40,099 nucleotides of DNA, taken from NCBI RefSeq assembly GCF_029866045.1, contig NZ_JARXAB010000174.1:1-40099 (forward strand). The letters run 5' to 3'. This DNA is from Ramlibacter sp. (lineage in GTDB: Bacteria > Pseudomonadota > Gammaproteobacteria > Burkholderiales > Burkholderiaceae_C). Shown here piece by piece: positions 28,475 to 37,846 of this stretch. The notes below the pieces were generated by a model. The model worked only from the letters and a program-made list of their open reading frames with translations, had not been told where the DNA came from and made no database searches. Both the position numbers and the translations under genes were made by a program. Every line of letters begins with the position of its first letter. Position 1 is the stretch's first letter.

Positions 28475-29545
28475 ATGAACGAACTCCCGCCTTCCAGCCC
28501 ACCGCCGGAGCCGACGTCCCGAACCGACGCTGGCTCCGCCCCGCCGATCAACGAACCGTCCCCTGCCAGGGCCGCGCCAGCACAGGCTGCCTCAACCGCG
28601 TCTTCGTCAGCCAGCCCGGGTTGGGAGCGCGAGACGCTGGAGCGCTTGGTCTTCGCCCAATTGCGTGAGCAGCGCTGGACGCGCCGCGCCAACCTGTTCT
28701 TGCGCTCTGCCTGGCTTCTGTTTCTGGTGGTCCTGGCCTGGGCCGTCTTTCACCACGGCGAGGCGGGCATGGCCGAGGTTTCGGCCCCGCACACGGCGGT
28801 GGTCAGTATCAAGGGCGAGATTGCGGCCGAAACCAATGCGTCGTCTGAAGCGGTAGTGAGCGCCATGCGAGCCGCCTTTGCGGACGGCGGCGCCCGTGCC
28901 GTGGTGCTGCTGATTGACTCCCCGGGCGGCAGCCCGGTGCAGGCGGGCATCATCAATGACGAAATTCGCCGCCTCAAGGCCCTGCACGGCAAGCCGGTCT
29001 ATGTGGTGGTGGAGGAGTCCTGCGCTTCTGCCGCCTACTACATTGCCGCTGCCGCCGACCGCATCTTTGTCGACAAGGCCAGCATCGTGGGCAGCATCGG
29101 TGTGCTGATGGACGGCTTTGGCTTCACCGGCCTCATGGACAAGGTCGGCGTCGAGCGCCGCCTCATGACCGCCGGGGAAAACAAGGGCTTCCTCGACCCC
29201 TTCAGCCCGCAGACGCCCCAGCAGAAGGCTTTTGCCCAGCAAATGCTTGACCAGGTGCACAAGCAGTTCATCGAGGTGGTGCGCGCCGGACGCGGCGACC
29301 GGCTCAAGGAAACCCCGCAAACCTTCAGCGGCCTGTTCTGGACCGGTCAGCAGGCGGTTGAGATGGGCCTGGCCGACCAACTGGGCAACCTCGACTACGT
29401 GGCCCGTGAGGTGGTCAAGGCCGAGGACATCATCGACTACACCCAGCGCGAGAACGTCGCCGAGCGCTTGGCCAAGCGCCTTGGCGCGGCGGTGGGCGCC
29501 GGCGCGGTGAAGGCCCTGCAGGCCTCGGGCCTGCAGCTCCGATAG
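28475..29545 (+). CDS. S49 family signal peptide peptidase (SppA-like)
   Basis: A 356-residue membrane-anchored serine protease of the short, single-domain SppA type, which degrades leftover signal peptides. The first 48 residues are Pro/Ala/Ser-rich. One membrane segment follows (SAWLLFLVVLAWAVFHHG, about 71-88). The catalytic dyad is S185 in SCASAAYYIA and K237 in GENKGFLDPF. Other motifs are LLIDSPGGSPVQAG and VGSIGVLMDGFGFTGLM. The stop TAG at 29543-29545 lies inside the first unit of a 29-bp tandem repeat that continues beyond the gene. Confidence 0.92.
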   Translation: MNELPPSSPPPEPTSRTDAGSAPPINEPSPARAAPAQAASTASSSASPGWERETLERLVFAQLREQRWTRRANLFLRSAWLLFLVVLAWAVFHHGEAGMAEVSAPHTAVVSIKGEIAAETNASSEAVVSAMRAAFADGGARAVVLLIDSPGGSPVQAGIINDEIRRLKALHGKPVYVVVEESCASAAYYIAAAADRIFVDKASIVGSIGVLMDGFGFTGLMDKVGVERRLMTAGENKGFLDPFSPQTPQQKAFAQQMLDQVHKQFIEVVRAGRGDRLKETPQTFSGLFWTGQQAVEMGLADQLGNLDYVAREVVKAEDIIDYTQRENVAERLAKRLGAAVGAGAVKALQASGLQLR

Positions 29546-29623
29546 ATCAGGCCTCGGGCCTGTAGCTCCGATAGACAAGGCCTCGGGTCTGCAGCTCCGA
29601 TAGTCAAGGCCTCGGGCTCGCAG
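29516..29623. repeat. 29-bp tandem repeat covering the S49 peptidase gene end
   Basis: Units start at 29521, 29550, 29579 and 29608 (last one partial), each beginning GGCCTCGGGCCTG and ending with CTCCGATAG plus four or five variable bases. The first unit encodes the last residues and stop codon of the S49 peptidase gene. The first unit with flanking bases forms a 9-bp stem, CTGCAGGCC with GGCCTGCAG, around a 3-nt loop (29516-29536). The second keeps a 6-bp version, and the third a 5-bp version with a G-T pair. The array lies between convergent genes. Confidence 0.9.
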
Positions 29624-29646
29624 CGGCGCTGGGCAGGGCGCAGGGC

Positions 29647-30468
29647 TCAGCGCCCGATCGCAAACACCGCCGGCGCGTCGCCAACCCCCTCGGCCGCGCG
29701 CTGCCTCCACGCTCGTACCGGCATGCTGCGGGTGCGACCGCTTGCCAGGGTCAGCCCGCTGCTCACCGACAACCGGGTCTCGGGCTGCAGGGCCTGCAGC
29801 AGCGCCTGAAAGAGCGCCATGTTCCGGTAGGGCGTCTCGATGAACAACTGGGCCTGGCCTTCCCGCAACGCCAGAGACTCCAGGGCGCGAATGCGCTGCG
29901 TCCGCGCCGCTCCATCCTGCGGCAGGTAGCCGACAAAGGCGAAGTTCTGGCCGCCCAGCCCGCTGGCGGCCAGCGCCAACAGCAGCGACGACGGCCCCAC
30001 CAGCGGGATGACCTCCAGCCCCATCGCATGGGCGGCGCGTGCGACCGAAGCGCCTGGGTCGGCCACCGCCGGCATGCCCGCCTCGCTGGCCAAGCCGATG
30101 TCGTGGCCCGCCAAGGCCGCTTGCAGCAGAGGGCGGGCGTCAAAGCCGGTGCCGGCATCACCCTTCTTGTGCACCTCGCGCGGCAGCTCGGTGATCACTT
30201 GCTGCTGTATCGGTGCTGCCAGGGGGTGGATGGCATCGACCCGCTTCAGGACGGCGCGCAGGCTCTTGGCGTTCTCGCAAATCCAGTGCTGCAGGCTGGC
30301 CGCGGCCTCCAGCGTGGCGCCGGGCAGCACCTGCGCAATAGGCACCTGCTCGTCGCAACCAAAGTCCAGGGGCACGGGGACCAGGAGCAGTCGGCCGGGG
30401 CGGCGGCCAGGCCCATCGGACGGTGCCGGGCCTGCGTTTGGCAGGGTGGTCGCGGGCGACTGTGTCAT
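29647..30468 (-). CDS. SAM-dependent methyltransferase, tetrapyrrole methylase fold (RsmI-related)
   Basis: A 273-residue protein related to RsmI, the 16S rRNA C1402 ribose methylase, and to tetrapyrrole methylases. Visible motifs are LLLVPVPLDFG near the N-terminus, ASEAGMPAVADPGASVARAA and PLVGPSSLLLALAASGLGG, then FAFVGYLPQD and LFIETPYRN. It lacks a perfect RsmI N-terminal motif, so it may be a paralogue with a different RNA or small-molecule target. Its ATG overlaps the maf stop (ATGA), so the two are translated together. Confidence 0.85.
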   Translation of the reverse strand: MTQSPATTLPNAGPAPSDGPGRRPGRLLLVPVPLDFGCDEQVPIAQVLPGATLEAAASLQHWICENAKSLRAVLKRVDAIHPLAAPIQQQVITELPREVHKKGDAGTGFDARPLLQAALAGHDIGLASEAGMPAVADPGASVARAAHAMGLEVIPLVGPSSLLLALAASGLGGQNFAFVGYLPQDGAARTQRIRALESLALREGQAQLFIETPYRNMALFQALLQALQPETRLSVSSGLTLASGRTRSMPVRAWRQRAAEGVGDAPAVFAIGR

Positions 30469-31100
30469 GCCAGCAACTGCAAGCCAGCTTCGCGCAGCAT
30501 GCGGCAGGTGCGAATCAGGGGCAGACCCACCAGGGCACTGGGGTCGTCGTTGTCGATCGCTTCGAGCAGCGCGATGCCCAGGCCCTCGCTCTTCGCGCTG
30601 CCCGCGCAGTCGTAGGGCTCCTCCTCGCGCAGGTAGGTCTCGATCTCGGCGTCCGACAGGTCGCGAAACCGCACCCGCACCGGCGCCAGGTCCAATTGCT
30701 CGAAGCCGGTGGCATGGCAGACCACCGCCACTGCGGTTTGGAAGATGACGGTACGCCCGCGCATCAGCCGCAGCTGTTGCACCGCGCGCTCGTGCGTGCC
30801 GGGCTTGCCCAGCGGCAGTCCGTCGAGGTCGGCCACCTGGTCCGAGCCAATCACCAGCGCTTCGGGGTGGCGCAGGGCTACGGCATGGGCCTTGGCCAGT
30901 GCCAATCGGCGCGCCAAGGCCTCGGGGGATTCGCCGTCCAGCGGCGTCTCGTCCACCTCGGGCGCGTCGACCTCGAAGGGTAGACGCAACCGGTTCATCA
31001 GCTCGCGTCGATAGCGGGAGGTGGAGCCGAGCACTACGGTGCGGTTGGCGCGAGGAGCGGCGGGGGAGGAGCGGGCAGCGGTGTGGTCGGTCGTGGGCAT
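30465..31100 (-). CDS. maf: Maf family nucleoside triphosphate pyrophosphatase (YceF type)
   Basis: A 211-residue house-cleaning pyrophosphatase of the YceF subgroup, likely acting on 7-methyl-GTP. Conserved motifs are STSRYRRELM (S-x-R), DAPEVDETP, IGSDQVADLDG and PYDCAGSAKSEGLGIALL. The N-terminal 20 residues are Ser/Ala/Arg-rich and not conserved. It is divergent from yceD-rpmF, a very stable arrangement in betaproteobacteria and gammaproteobacteria, and is followed with a 4-bp overlap by the RsmI-like gene. Confidence 0.93.
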   Translation of the reverse strand: MPTTDHTAARSSPAAPRANRTVVLGSTSRYRRELMNRLRLPFEVDAPEVDETPLDGESPEALARRLALAKAHAVALRHPEALVIGSDQVADLDGLPLGKPGTHERAVQQLRLMRGRTVIFQTAVAVVCHATGFEQLDLAPVRVRFRDLSDAEIETYLREEEPYDCAGSAKSEGLGIALLEAIDNDDPSALVGLPLIRTCRMLREAGLQLLA

Positions 31101-31171
31101 GGGCGTCTGGGCCCCGGCTCTCGCGAAGCGCGGAATCAGTCGGGCGGTGCGGGTCGGGGCTTTGATTCTCT

Positions 31172-31177
31172 TACACT
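31172..31177 (+). promoter_or_regulatory. Candidate -10 element of yceD
   Basis: TACACT (four of six consensus bases) ends seven bases before the yceD ATG at 31185. No good -35 is seen 17 bp upstream. If used, transcription would begin at or one base before the start codon, and no Shine-Dalgarno sequence precedes that ATG. Confidence 0.35.
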
Positions 31178-31184
31178 GCCCGGC

Positions 31185-31718
31185 ATGTCCAAGGAGTTCA
31201 GCGCTCAGCGCCTCGACGTCAAGGCCTTCGCCGAGGACGGTGCCCAGCTTTCCGGTCAGGCGCCGCTATCCGGCTTTGAGCGCCTCATGGCCGAAACCGA
31301 GGGGCGGGGCGGCGAGCGGCTGATGAGTTGGGAGGCTCAGGGCGAGATCCGCAACCCCCTGCATGTGCACCCGCATCTGTGGCTGCACCTGCGCGCCGGC
31401 GCTTGCCTGTCCCTGGCCTGCCAGCGCTGCCTGTCGCCGGTGGATGTGGAAGTGACCGTCGACCGCAGCTTCCGCTTCGTGGCCGACGAGCGCATGGCGG
31501 AAGCCGAGGACGATGCATCCGAGGAGGACCTGCTGGCGCTTTCGCGCAGCTTTGACCTGCTGGGCCTGGTCGAGGACGAGATGCTGATGGACCTGCCCTT
31601 GGTGCCGCGTCACGCGCATTGCCCTGAGCCGCTGCCGGCCCCGGTCGACGACCTCCTTGACGAGGCGGAAAGTAGCAAGCCCAATCCCTTTGCCGTTCTC
31701 GGACGGCTCAAGAAGTAG
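31185..31718 (+). CDS. yceD: YceD/DUF177 family protein
   Basis: A 177-residue protein of the DUF177 family, linked to 23S rRNA accumulation in bacteria and plants. It has the conserved CxxC in LACQRCLSPV, an acidic segment DDASEEDLLALSRSFDLLGLVEDE, the LPLVPRHAHC motif and the C-terminal NPFAVLGRLKK end typical of the family. The start MSKEFSAQRLD fits family length. It precedes rpmF by 286 bp, which contains a promoter for rpmF. It is divergent from maf. Confidence 0.93.
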   Translation: MSKEFSAQRLDVKAFAEDGAQLSGQAPLSGFERLMAETEGRGGERLMSWEAQGEIRNPLHVHPHLWLHLRAGACLSLACQRCLSPVDVEVTVDRSFRFVADERMAEAEDDASEEDLLALSRSFDLLGLVEDEMLMDLPLVPRHAHCPEPLPAPVDDLLDEAESSKPNPFAVLGRLKK

Positions 31719-31854
31719 TCACATTGCCCTGTGTCCGGGCTGCCGCCTTTGGCGGTAGGGCGGCGTGTTTCCTCCGGGCCACCTGGGGCGCCTCGTCAGG
31801 GCCTCCCCCGTCCCAAGGGGCCTCTATGTCGCTGGAGCCTGTGCAGGCCTGGGC

Positions 31855-31860
31855 TATAAT
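31855..31860 (+). promoter_or_regulatory. Candidate rpmF promoter (-10)
   Basis: A perfect TATAAT at 31855-31860 in the yceD-rpmF gap; the -35 region (about 31832-31837, CTGGAG) is poor. It would give a leader of about 138 nt before rpmF. The preceding 135 bp hold nothing I can identify. Confidence 0.5.
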
Positions 31861-31920
31861 CCATGGTTTTGCGCAAGCACCCACGTTGTGGTGAGCGGTC
31901 TGGCGACAGACTGCACCCGG

Positions 31921-31983
31921 CCCGGCTTGCAACCCCACTCAATTTTTTAGCACTGCCGGCTCGGACCTCGTTCCCAAGCCGGG
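31921..31983 (+). promoter_or_regulatory. Structured rpmF leader element
   Basis: CCCGGCTTG (31921-31929) is perfectly complementary to CAAGCCGGG (31975-31983), enclosing 45 nt. The helix ends 11 bases before the AGGAG ribosome-binding site (31994-31998) of rpmF. It could regulate L32 synthesis or stabilise the mRNA. No known riboswitch class is recognised. Confidence 0.45.
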
Positions 31984-32004
31984 CGCAGCAAACAGGAGTC
32001 CGTC

Positions 32005-32187
32005 ATGGCCGTTCAACAGAACAAGAAGTCGCCTTCCAAGCGGGGCATGCACCGCTCGCACAATGCCCTCAATGTGCCGGGCATCGCGGTCGAGCCCACC
32101 ACCGGTGAAACCCACCTGCGGCACCACATCAGCCCCAACGGTTTCTACCGGGGCCGCAAGGTCCTCAAAACCAAGAACGACGCCTGA
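32005..32187 (+). CDS. rpmF: 50S ribosomal protein L32
   Basis: A 60-residue, highly basic ribosomal protein with the family start [20 protein letters not shown] and the [14 protein letters not shown] motif. It has no cysteines, so it is the zinc-free (C-minus) form. AGGAG lies six bases before the ATG. It follows yceD and precedes plsX, the standard order in proteobacteria. A hairpin followed by T-rich sequence lies between it and plsX. Confidence 0.98.
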   Translation: MAVQQNKKSPSKRGMHRSHNALNVPGIAVEPTTGETHLRHHISPNGFYRGRKVLKTKNDA

Positions 32188-32268
32188 TCACCGGCGCTGG
32201 CGCCTCTCCCGACTTGGCCCTTGTTGCCCTGCGGGTTGACGCCCCTCCCCTCGTGATTGCTTCCTCCC

Positions 32269-32310
32269 AAAGGCCCGACGCCGCTTGTGCGGTCCGGGCC
32301 TTTGTCTTTG
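32269..32310 (+). terminator. Terminator or attenuator between rpmF and plsX
   Basis: AAAGGCCCG (32269-32277) pairs with CGGGCCTTT (32295-32303), with an inner CCGC/GCGG stem, and TTTGTCTTTG follows. It would uncouple the highly expressed rpmF from the fatty-acid genes, probably with partial read-through. Confidence 0.75.
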
Positions 32311-32359
32311 CCGGGCCCGCCCGCTGGGCCTGTTGCCTGGAGGCACTACAGTTGTGTCC

Positions 32360-33448
32360 ATGACCACTTTGGCCGTCGACTGCATGGGGGGTGACCACGG
32401 TCCCCGCATTACGCTCCCCGCTTGCAGGCAATTCCTCGAGTCCCATCCCGACGCGCATCTGCTGTTGGTGGGCCGCCCCGAGGACTTGCAGTCCTTCCGG
32501 CACCCGCGCGCCCAACTGGTCCCCGCCAGCGAGGTGGTCGCCATGGACGACCCGGTGGAGACCGCCCTGCGCCGCAAGAAAGATTCCTCCATGCGGGTGG
32601 CCATCGCGCAGGTCAAGGACGGCAAGGCCCAGGCTGCCGTCTCGGCCGGCAACACCGGCGCCCTGATGGCGCTGGCGCGCTACCTGCTCAAGACCGAAGA
32701 GGGCATCGAGCGCCCGGCCATCGCCTACCCTATGCCCAATGCCCGCGGCACCGCCACCACGGTGCTGGATCTGGGCGCTAATGTCGACTGCACCGAGCAG
32801 CATCTGCTGCAGTTTGCCGTCCTGGGCTCGGCCCTGGTGTCGGCCCTCAGCCATGTTGAGTCGCCCACCGTGGGCTTGCTCAACATTGGCGAGGAGGAGA
32901 TCAAGGGCAGCGAGGTCATCAAGCGCGCCGGCGAGTTGCTGCGCGCCGCGGCGGCCAATGGCGACCTCAACTTCCGCGGCAACGTCGAGGGCAACGACAT
33001 CTTCAAGGGCACGACCGACATCGTGGTCTGCGACGGCTTTGTTGGCAACGTGGCGCTCAAGACCAGCGAAGGCCTGGCGGCGATGATCGGCGGCTTCCTG
33101 AAGGAAGAGTTTTCCCGCAACCTGTTCACCAAGCTGGCCGCCCTCATCGCCCTGCCGGTCCTGGCGGCTTTCCGCCACCGCGTCGACCATCGGCGCTACA
33201 ACGGTGCCGCGCTCATGGGCCTGCGGGGCCTAGTGTTCAAGAGCCATGGCTCGGCCGACGACTTCGCATTCAGGCATGCGCTTGAGCGCGCGTATGATGC
33301 GGCCCGCAACAACCTGCTGGAGCGGGTGAGGGCGCGCATCGCCCACGCCGCCCCGCTGCTGGCAGCGGGTGCCGCTGACGTGGCCGCTGGTGCCCTTGCG
33401 TCGCAACCCGCTTCAACGCCTGCGGCTGCACCCGCCGAGGCCGCCTGA
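32360..33448 (+). CDS. plsX: Phosphate acyltransferase PlsX
   Basis: A 362-residue enzyme that makes acyl-phosphate from acyl-ACP for phospholipid synthesis. Signatures are the N-terminal [47 protein letters not shown] and [28 protein letters not shown] non-conserved Ala-rich tail ends the protein. The ATG at 32360 fits the family, but GGAGG at 32339-32343 is better spaced for the in-frame GTG at 32354, two codons upstream. It is followed 10 bp later by fabH. Confidence 0.96.
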   Translation: MTTLAVDCMGGDHGPRITLPACRQFLESHPDAHLLLVGRPEDLQSFRHPRAQLVPASEVVAMDDPVETALRRKKDSSMRVAIAQVKDGKAQAAVSAGNTGALMALARYLLKTEEGIERPAIAYPMPNARGTATTVLDLGANVDCTEQHLLQFAVLGSALVSALSHVESPTVGLLNIGEEEIKGSEVIKRAGELLRAAAANGDLNFRGNVEGNDIFKGTTDIVVCDGFVGNVALKTSEGLAAMIGGFLKEEFSRNLFTKLAALIALPVLAAFRHRVDHRRYNGAALMGLRGLVFKSHGSADDFAFRHALERAYDAARNNLLERVRARIAHAAPLLAAGAADVAAGALASQPASTPAAAPAEAA

Positions 33449-33458
33449 CCGGAAACAC

Positions 33459-34460
33459 ATGACGACCTATTCCCGCATCACCGGCACCGGCAGCTACCTG
33501 CCCCCCCGCCGCGTGACCAACGCTGACCTGGTGGCTGATCTGGCCCAGCGCGGTATTGAGAGCTCTGACGATTGGATCGTCGAGCGCACCGGCATCCGGG
33601 CCCGTCATTTCGTCGACGCCGGCGTGAACACCAGCGACCTGGGCGCCGAGGCCGCCAAGCATGCGCTGGCGGCCGCCAACTGCCAGCCCTCGGAGATCGA
33701 CCTCATCATCGTGGCCACGTCCACGCCGGACATGGTCTTTCCGTCTTCAGCGGCGATCCTGCAGCGAAAGCTCGGCGAGCTCATGGGCGCCGAGGGCGCG
33801 CTGGCGGGTTGCCCGGCCTTCGATGTGCAGGCCGTGTGCAGCGGCTTTGTCTACGCGCTCACCGTGGCCGACGCCATGATCAAGACCGGCGCGGCGCGCA
33901 AGGCGCTGGTCGTGGGCGCAGAGGTCTTTTCGCGCATCATCGATTTCAATGACCGCACCACCTGCGTTCTGTTTGGCGACGGCGCTGGCGCGGTGGTGCT
34001 CGAGGCGTCTGACACGCCCGGCATCCTGGCCACCGACCTGCACGCCGACGGCCGCCATGTCGACATTCTTTGCGTGCCAGGCACGGTGAGTGGCGGTCAG
34101 GTCCTGGGCAGTCCGCTGCTGCGCATGGACGGCCAGGCCGTGTTCAAACTGGCGGTGGGCGTGCTGGAAAAAGCCGCCCGCGCCACGCTGGAGCGTGCCG
34201 GCCGTACCGAGGCCGACGTTGACTGGCTCATTCCCCACCAGGCCAACATCCGCATCATGGAAGGCACCGCCAAGCGGCTCAAGCTCCCGCTGTCCAAGCT
34301 GGTGGTCACGGTGGATCAGCACGGCAATACCTCGGCCGCCTCCATCCCCCTGGCGCTTGACGCAGCGGTCCGCAGCGGCAAGATCAAAAAGGGCGAGACC
34401 CTCATGCTCGAGGGCGTGGGCGGCGGCTTCACCTGGGGTGCGGTGCTGCTCGATTTTTGA
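33459..34460 (+). CDS. fabH: Beta-ketoacyl-ACP synthase III
   Basis: A 333-residue condensing enzyme that starts fatty-acid synthesis from acetyl-CoA and malonyl-ACP. The catalytic triad is C127 (AVCSGF), H260 ([10 protein letters not shown]) and N290 (HGNTSAAS). The N-terminal [13 protein letters not shown] and the [15 protein letters not shown] end are typical. It is in the plsX-fabH-fabD-fabG-acpP-fabF run; the 101-bp gap to fabD shows nothing notable. Confidence 0.97.
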   Translation: MTTYSRITGTGSYLPPRRVTNADLVADLAQRGIESSDDWIVERTGIRARHFVDAGVNTSDLGAEAAKHALAAANCQPSEIDLIIVATSTPDMVFPSSAAILQRKLGELMGAEGALAGCPAFDVQAVCSGFVYALTVADAMIKTGAARKALVVGAEVFSRIIDFNDRTTCVLFGDGAGAVVLEASDTPGILATDLHADGRHVDILCVPGTVSGGQVLGSPLLRMDGQAVFKLAVGVLEKAARATLERAGRTEADVDWLIPHQANIRIMEGTAKRLKLPLSKLVVTVDQHGNTSAASIPLALDAAVRSGKIKKGETLMLEGVGGGFTWGAVLLDF

Positions 34461-34561
34461 GCGGCCATCACACTGCGATCTCTCCGCCACCCCTGCGCCA
34501 CCTTGCCCTCACCTCTCTGCCGCCGCCTTCCGTCATCACGAACCATCAAGGCCAGACACCC

Positions 34562-35512
34562 GTGAAACCATTTGCTTTTGTCTTTCCCGGCCAGGGCTCC
34601 CAGGCCGTGGGCATGCTGGATGCCTGGGGCGACCACCCGGCGGTACGCGCGACCCTGGCCGAGGCCTCCGAGGCGCTGGGCGAGGACATCGGTCACCTCA
34701 TTCACGAAGGCCCCAAGGAGGCCCTGGCCCTGACCACCAACACCCAGCCGGTCATGCTGGTGGCCGGCATCGCTGCGCTGCGCGCCTGGCGCGCCGAGGG
34801 CGGCGCCGAACCTGCGGTGGTGGCAGGCCACTCCCTGGGCGAGTACAGCGCGCTGGTCGCGGCCGGCTCGCTCACCCTGGCCCAGGCCGCACCGCTGGTG
34901 CGCTTTCGCGCCCAGGCCATGCAAGAGGCGGTGCCTGTGGGCGTGGGCGCCATGGCTGCCATCCTCGGCCTGGACTCGGCCCAGGTGGTCGAGGGCTGCC
35001 GCCAGGCCAGCGAGAGCTTCGGTGCGGGCAGCGCCGAAGTGGTCGAGGCAGTGAACTTCAACGACACCGCCCAGACGGTGATCGCCGGCAGCAAGGCGGC
35101 TGTCGACAAGGCCTGCGAAATGCTCACGGCCATGGGCGCCAAGCGCGCGCTGCCGCTGCCGGTGTCCGCTCCCTTCCATTCGAGCCTTATGAAACCGGCC
35201 GCAGACCGCCTGCGCGAAAAGCTGGCCGCAACCGCCATCCTGGCGCCCCGGATTCCTGTGGTGAACAACATCGATGTGGCGGTCGAGTCCGACCCCGACC
35301 GGATCCGCGACGCCCTCTACCGCCAGGCCTTCGGCCCGGTGCGCTGGGTGGAGTGCGTGCGCGCCATCCAGGCCCGCGGCATCGACTCCCTGGTCGAGTG
35401 CGGCCCCGGCAAGGTACTGGCCGGCCTGTGCAAGCGCATCGACGCCGGCCTCACCGGCGCCGCCCTCTACGACCCCGCCACGCTCGCTGACGCGAAAGGC
35501 CTGCTGCCATGA
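34562..35512 (+). CDS. fabD: Malonyl-CoA:ACP transacylase
   Basis: A 316-residue enzyme that loads malonyl groups on ACP. It starts with GTG at 34562 (KPFAFVFPGQGSQ), the conserved family beginning. The nucleophile is S91 in GHSLGEYSALVAAG and the partner H206 is in PVSAPFHSSLM. NTQPVML and the C-terminal ECGPGKVLAGL motif are present. Its stop overlaps the fabG start (ATGA). Confidence 0.97.
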   Translation: MKPFAFVFPGQGSQAVGMLDAWGDHPAVRATLAEASEALGEDIGHLIHEGPKEALALTTNTQPVMLVAGIAALRAWRAEGGAEPAVVAGHSLGEYSALVAAGSLTLAQAAPLVRFRAQAMQEAVPVGVGAMAAILGLDSAQVVEGCRQASESFGAGSAEVVEAVNFNDTAQTVIAGSKAAVDKACEMLTAMGAKRALPLPVSAPFHSSLMKPAADRLREKLAATAILAPRIPVVNNIDVAVESDPDRIRDALYRQAFGPVRWVECVRAIQARGIDSLVECGPGKVLAGLCKRIDAGLTGAALYDPATLADAKGLLP

Positions 35513-36273
35513 GCTCATCCCCCGCATTTGCCGGCCAGGTCGCCCTGGTGACCGGCGCCTCCCGCGGCATCGGTGCGTCCATCGCCGAAGAACTTGCCCG
35601 CCGGGGTCTGAAGGTCATCGGCACCGCCACCACCGAGGACGGCGCGGCCCGTATCAGCGCCGCGCTGGCGGCCGTCCCGGGCGCCCCGGCCGGTTGCCGC
35701 GGCGCCAAGCTCGATGTCAATGACGCCGCCGAGGCCGAGGCCCTGGTCGAAGCCGTCATCAAGGAGCACGGGGGCCTGCAGGTGCTGGTCAACAACGCCG
35801 GCATCACCCGCGACATGCTGGCCATGCGCCTGAAGGACGAAGACTGGGACGCGGTGCTGGACACCAACCTCAAGGCCGTCTTCCGCATGAGCCGGGCGGT
35901 CATGCGCCCCATGATGAAGCAGCGCTACGGCCGAATCATCAGCATCACCTCGGTTGTGGGTGCCTCTGGCAACCCCGGCCAGGCCAATTACGCAGCGGCC
36001 AAGGCCGGCGTGGCTGGCATGACCCGCGCTCTGGCTCGCGAGTTGGGCAGCCGCAGCATCACGGTCAACTGCGTCGCGCCGGGCTTCATTGCCACCGACA
36101 TGACCGCCGGTTTGCCCGAGGCGCAGCACAAGGCATTGCTCGGCCAGATTCCTCTGGGCGCCCTGGGGCGGCCGGAGGACATTGCCCACGCCGTGGCCTA
36201 CCTGGCCTCGCCCGAAGCGGGCTACGTGACCGGCCAGGAGCTGCACGTCAACGGCGGCATGTTCATGGCCTGA
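35509..36273 (+). CDS. fabG: 3-oxoacyl-ACP reductase
   Basis: A 254-residue short-chain dehydrogenase that reduces 3-ketoacyl-ACP with NADPH. The cofactor motif is TGASRGIG; the active site is S148, Y161 and K165 in SVVGASGNPGQANYAAAK; NNAGITRD and the C-terminal GQELHVNGGMFMA are typical FabG. It is translationally coupled to fabD by a 4-bp overlap and is followed by acpP after 63 bp, in which acpP probably has its own promoter. Confidence 0.97.
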   Translation: MSSSPAFAGQVALVTGASRGIGASIAEELARRGLKVIGTATTEDGAARISAALAAVPGAPAGCRGAKLDVNDAAEAEALVEAVIKEHGGLQVLVNNAGITRDMLAMRLKDEDWDAVLDTNLKAVFRMSRAVMRPMMKQRYGRIISITSVVGASGNPGQANYAAAKAGVAGMTRALARELGSRSITVNCVAPGFIATDMTAGLPEAQHKALLGQIPLGALGRPEDIAHAVAYLASPEAGYVTGQELHVNGGMFMA

Positions 36274-36297
36274 GGACGGGCCGGGCCCGCCAGCCGC

Positions 36298-36576
<279 letters not shown>

Positions 36577-36582
36577 GCATCG

Positions 36583-37827
36583 ATGAGTCGCCGTCGCGTC
36601 GTCGTCACCGGCCTGGGCTGCGTCAGCCCCGTGGGCAATTCGGTGGCGGAATCCTGGGCCAACCTTCTCGCCGGCCAGTCCGGCATTGACACGATCACCC
36701 AGTTCGACGCGTCGGCCATGGCCTGCCGCTTCGCCGGCGAGGTCAAAGGCTTCAACATCGGGGACTACATCCCCGAAAAAGAAGCCCGGCACATGGACCG
36801 GTTCATTCATCTGGGCATTGCCGCGGCGGCCCAGGCGGTCAAGGACAGCGGGCTGCCCACCGGCGAAGCCCTCACGCCCGAGCAGGCCGAGCGCATCGGC
36901 TGCAATATTGGCTCGGGTATCGGCGGCTTGCCGCTGATCGAGGCCACCCATACCGAGTACGTCAATCGCGGCCCGCGCCGCATCTCGCCCTTCTTCGTGC
37001 CGGCGTCGATCATCAACATGATCTCCGGGCACGTTTCGATCCAGTATGGCTTTCGCGGCCCGAACATCGCCGTGGTCACCGCCTGCACCACCGGCCTGCA
37101 TGCCATTGGTCTGGCCGCCCGCATGATCGAGTACGGCGACGCCGACGTGATGGTCGCTGGCGGCGCCGAAGCCACCATTTCGCCCCTGGGCGTGGGCGGC
37201 TTTGCAGCCCTGCGCGCCCTGTCGACCCGCAACGACGACCCCAAGACCGCCTCCCGGCCCTGGGACAAGGACCGTGACGGCTTCGTGCTCGGCGAAGGCG
37301 CTGGCGTTCTGGTGCTCGAGGAGTACGAGCATGCCAAGGCCCGCGGCGCCAAGATCTACGCCGAGATCGCCGGCTTTGGCATGAGCGCCGACGCCCACCA
37401 CATGACCGCGCCCGACGTCGACGGACCGCGCCGGGCCATTGCCCTGGCCCTGGCCAACGCAGGTGCCAACGCGAGTGACGTCGACTATGTCAACGCGCAT
37501 GGAACCTCGACCCCGTTGGGCGACGTGAACGAATCCAACGCCCTCAAGCTGGCCCTGGGCGACCACGCCAAGAAGGTGGTGGTGAACTCCACCAAGTCCA
37601 TGACCGGTCACCTCCTGGGCGGCGCGGGCGGTATCGAGTCGGTGTTCACCACCCTGGCGGTCTACCACCAGAAGAGTCCGCCCACGATCAACATCTTCAA
37701 CCAGGACCCGGAGTGCGACCTGGACTACTGCGCCAACACCGCGCGCGACATGAAGATCAACGTGGCAGTGAAAAACAACTTCGGATTCGGCGGCACCAAC
37801 GGCACGCTGGTGTTCAGGCGCGTCTGA
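36583..37827 (+). CDS. fabF: Beta-ketoacyl-ACP synthase II
   Basis: A 414-residue elongation condensing enzyme. The Cys-His-His triad is C168 ([11 protein letters not shown]), H306 ([11 protein letters not shown]) and H343 ([13 protein letters not shown]). The N-terminal [14 protein letters not shown] and C-terminal [14 protein letters not shown] motifs are typical. It closes the fatty-acid cluster; a strong hairpin follows 28 bp after the stop. Confidence 0.98.
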   Translation: MSRRRVVVTGLGCVSPVGNSVAESWANLLAGQSGIDTITQFDASAMACRFAGEVKGFNIGDYIPEKEARHMDRFIHLGIAAAAQAVKDSGLPTGEALTPEQAERIGCNIGSGIGGLPLIEATHTEYVNRGPRRISPFFVPASIINMISGHVSIQYGFRGPNIAVVTACTTGLHAIGLAARMIEYGDADVMVAGGAEATISPLGVGGFAALRALSTRNDDPKTASRPWDKDRDGFVLGEGAGVLVLEEYEHAKARGAKIYAEIAGFGMSADAHHMTAPDVDGPRRAIALALANAGANASDVDYVNAHGTSTPLGDVNESNALKLALGDHAKKVVVNSTKSMTGHLLGGAGGIESVFTTLAVYHQKSPPTINIFNQDPECDLDYCANTARDMKINVAVKNNFGFGGTNGTLVFRRV

Positions 37828-37846
37828 GCTTCGGCCTTCTCTCCCC

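Noticed and set aside
29521..29623. CRISPR array
   Set aside because: The 29-bp units are directly contiguous with no spacers between them and include a gene's stop codon; no cas genes nearby.
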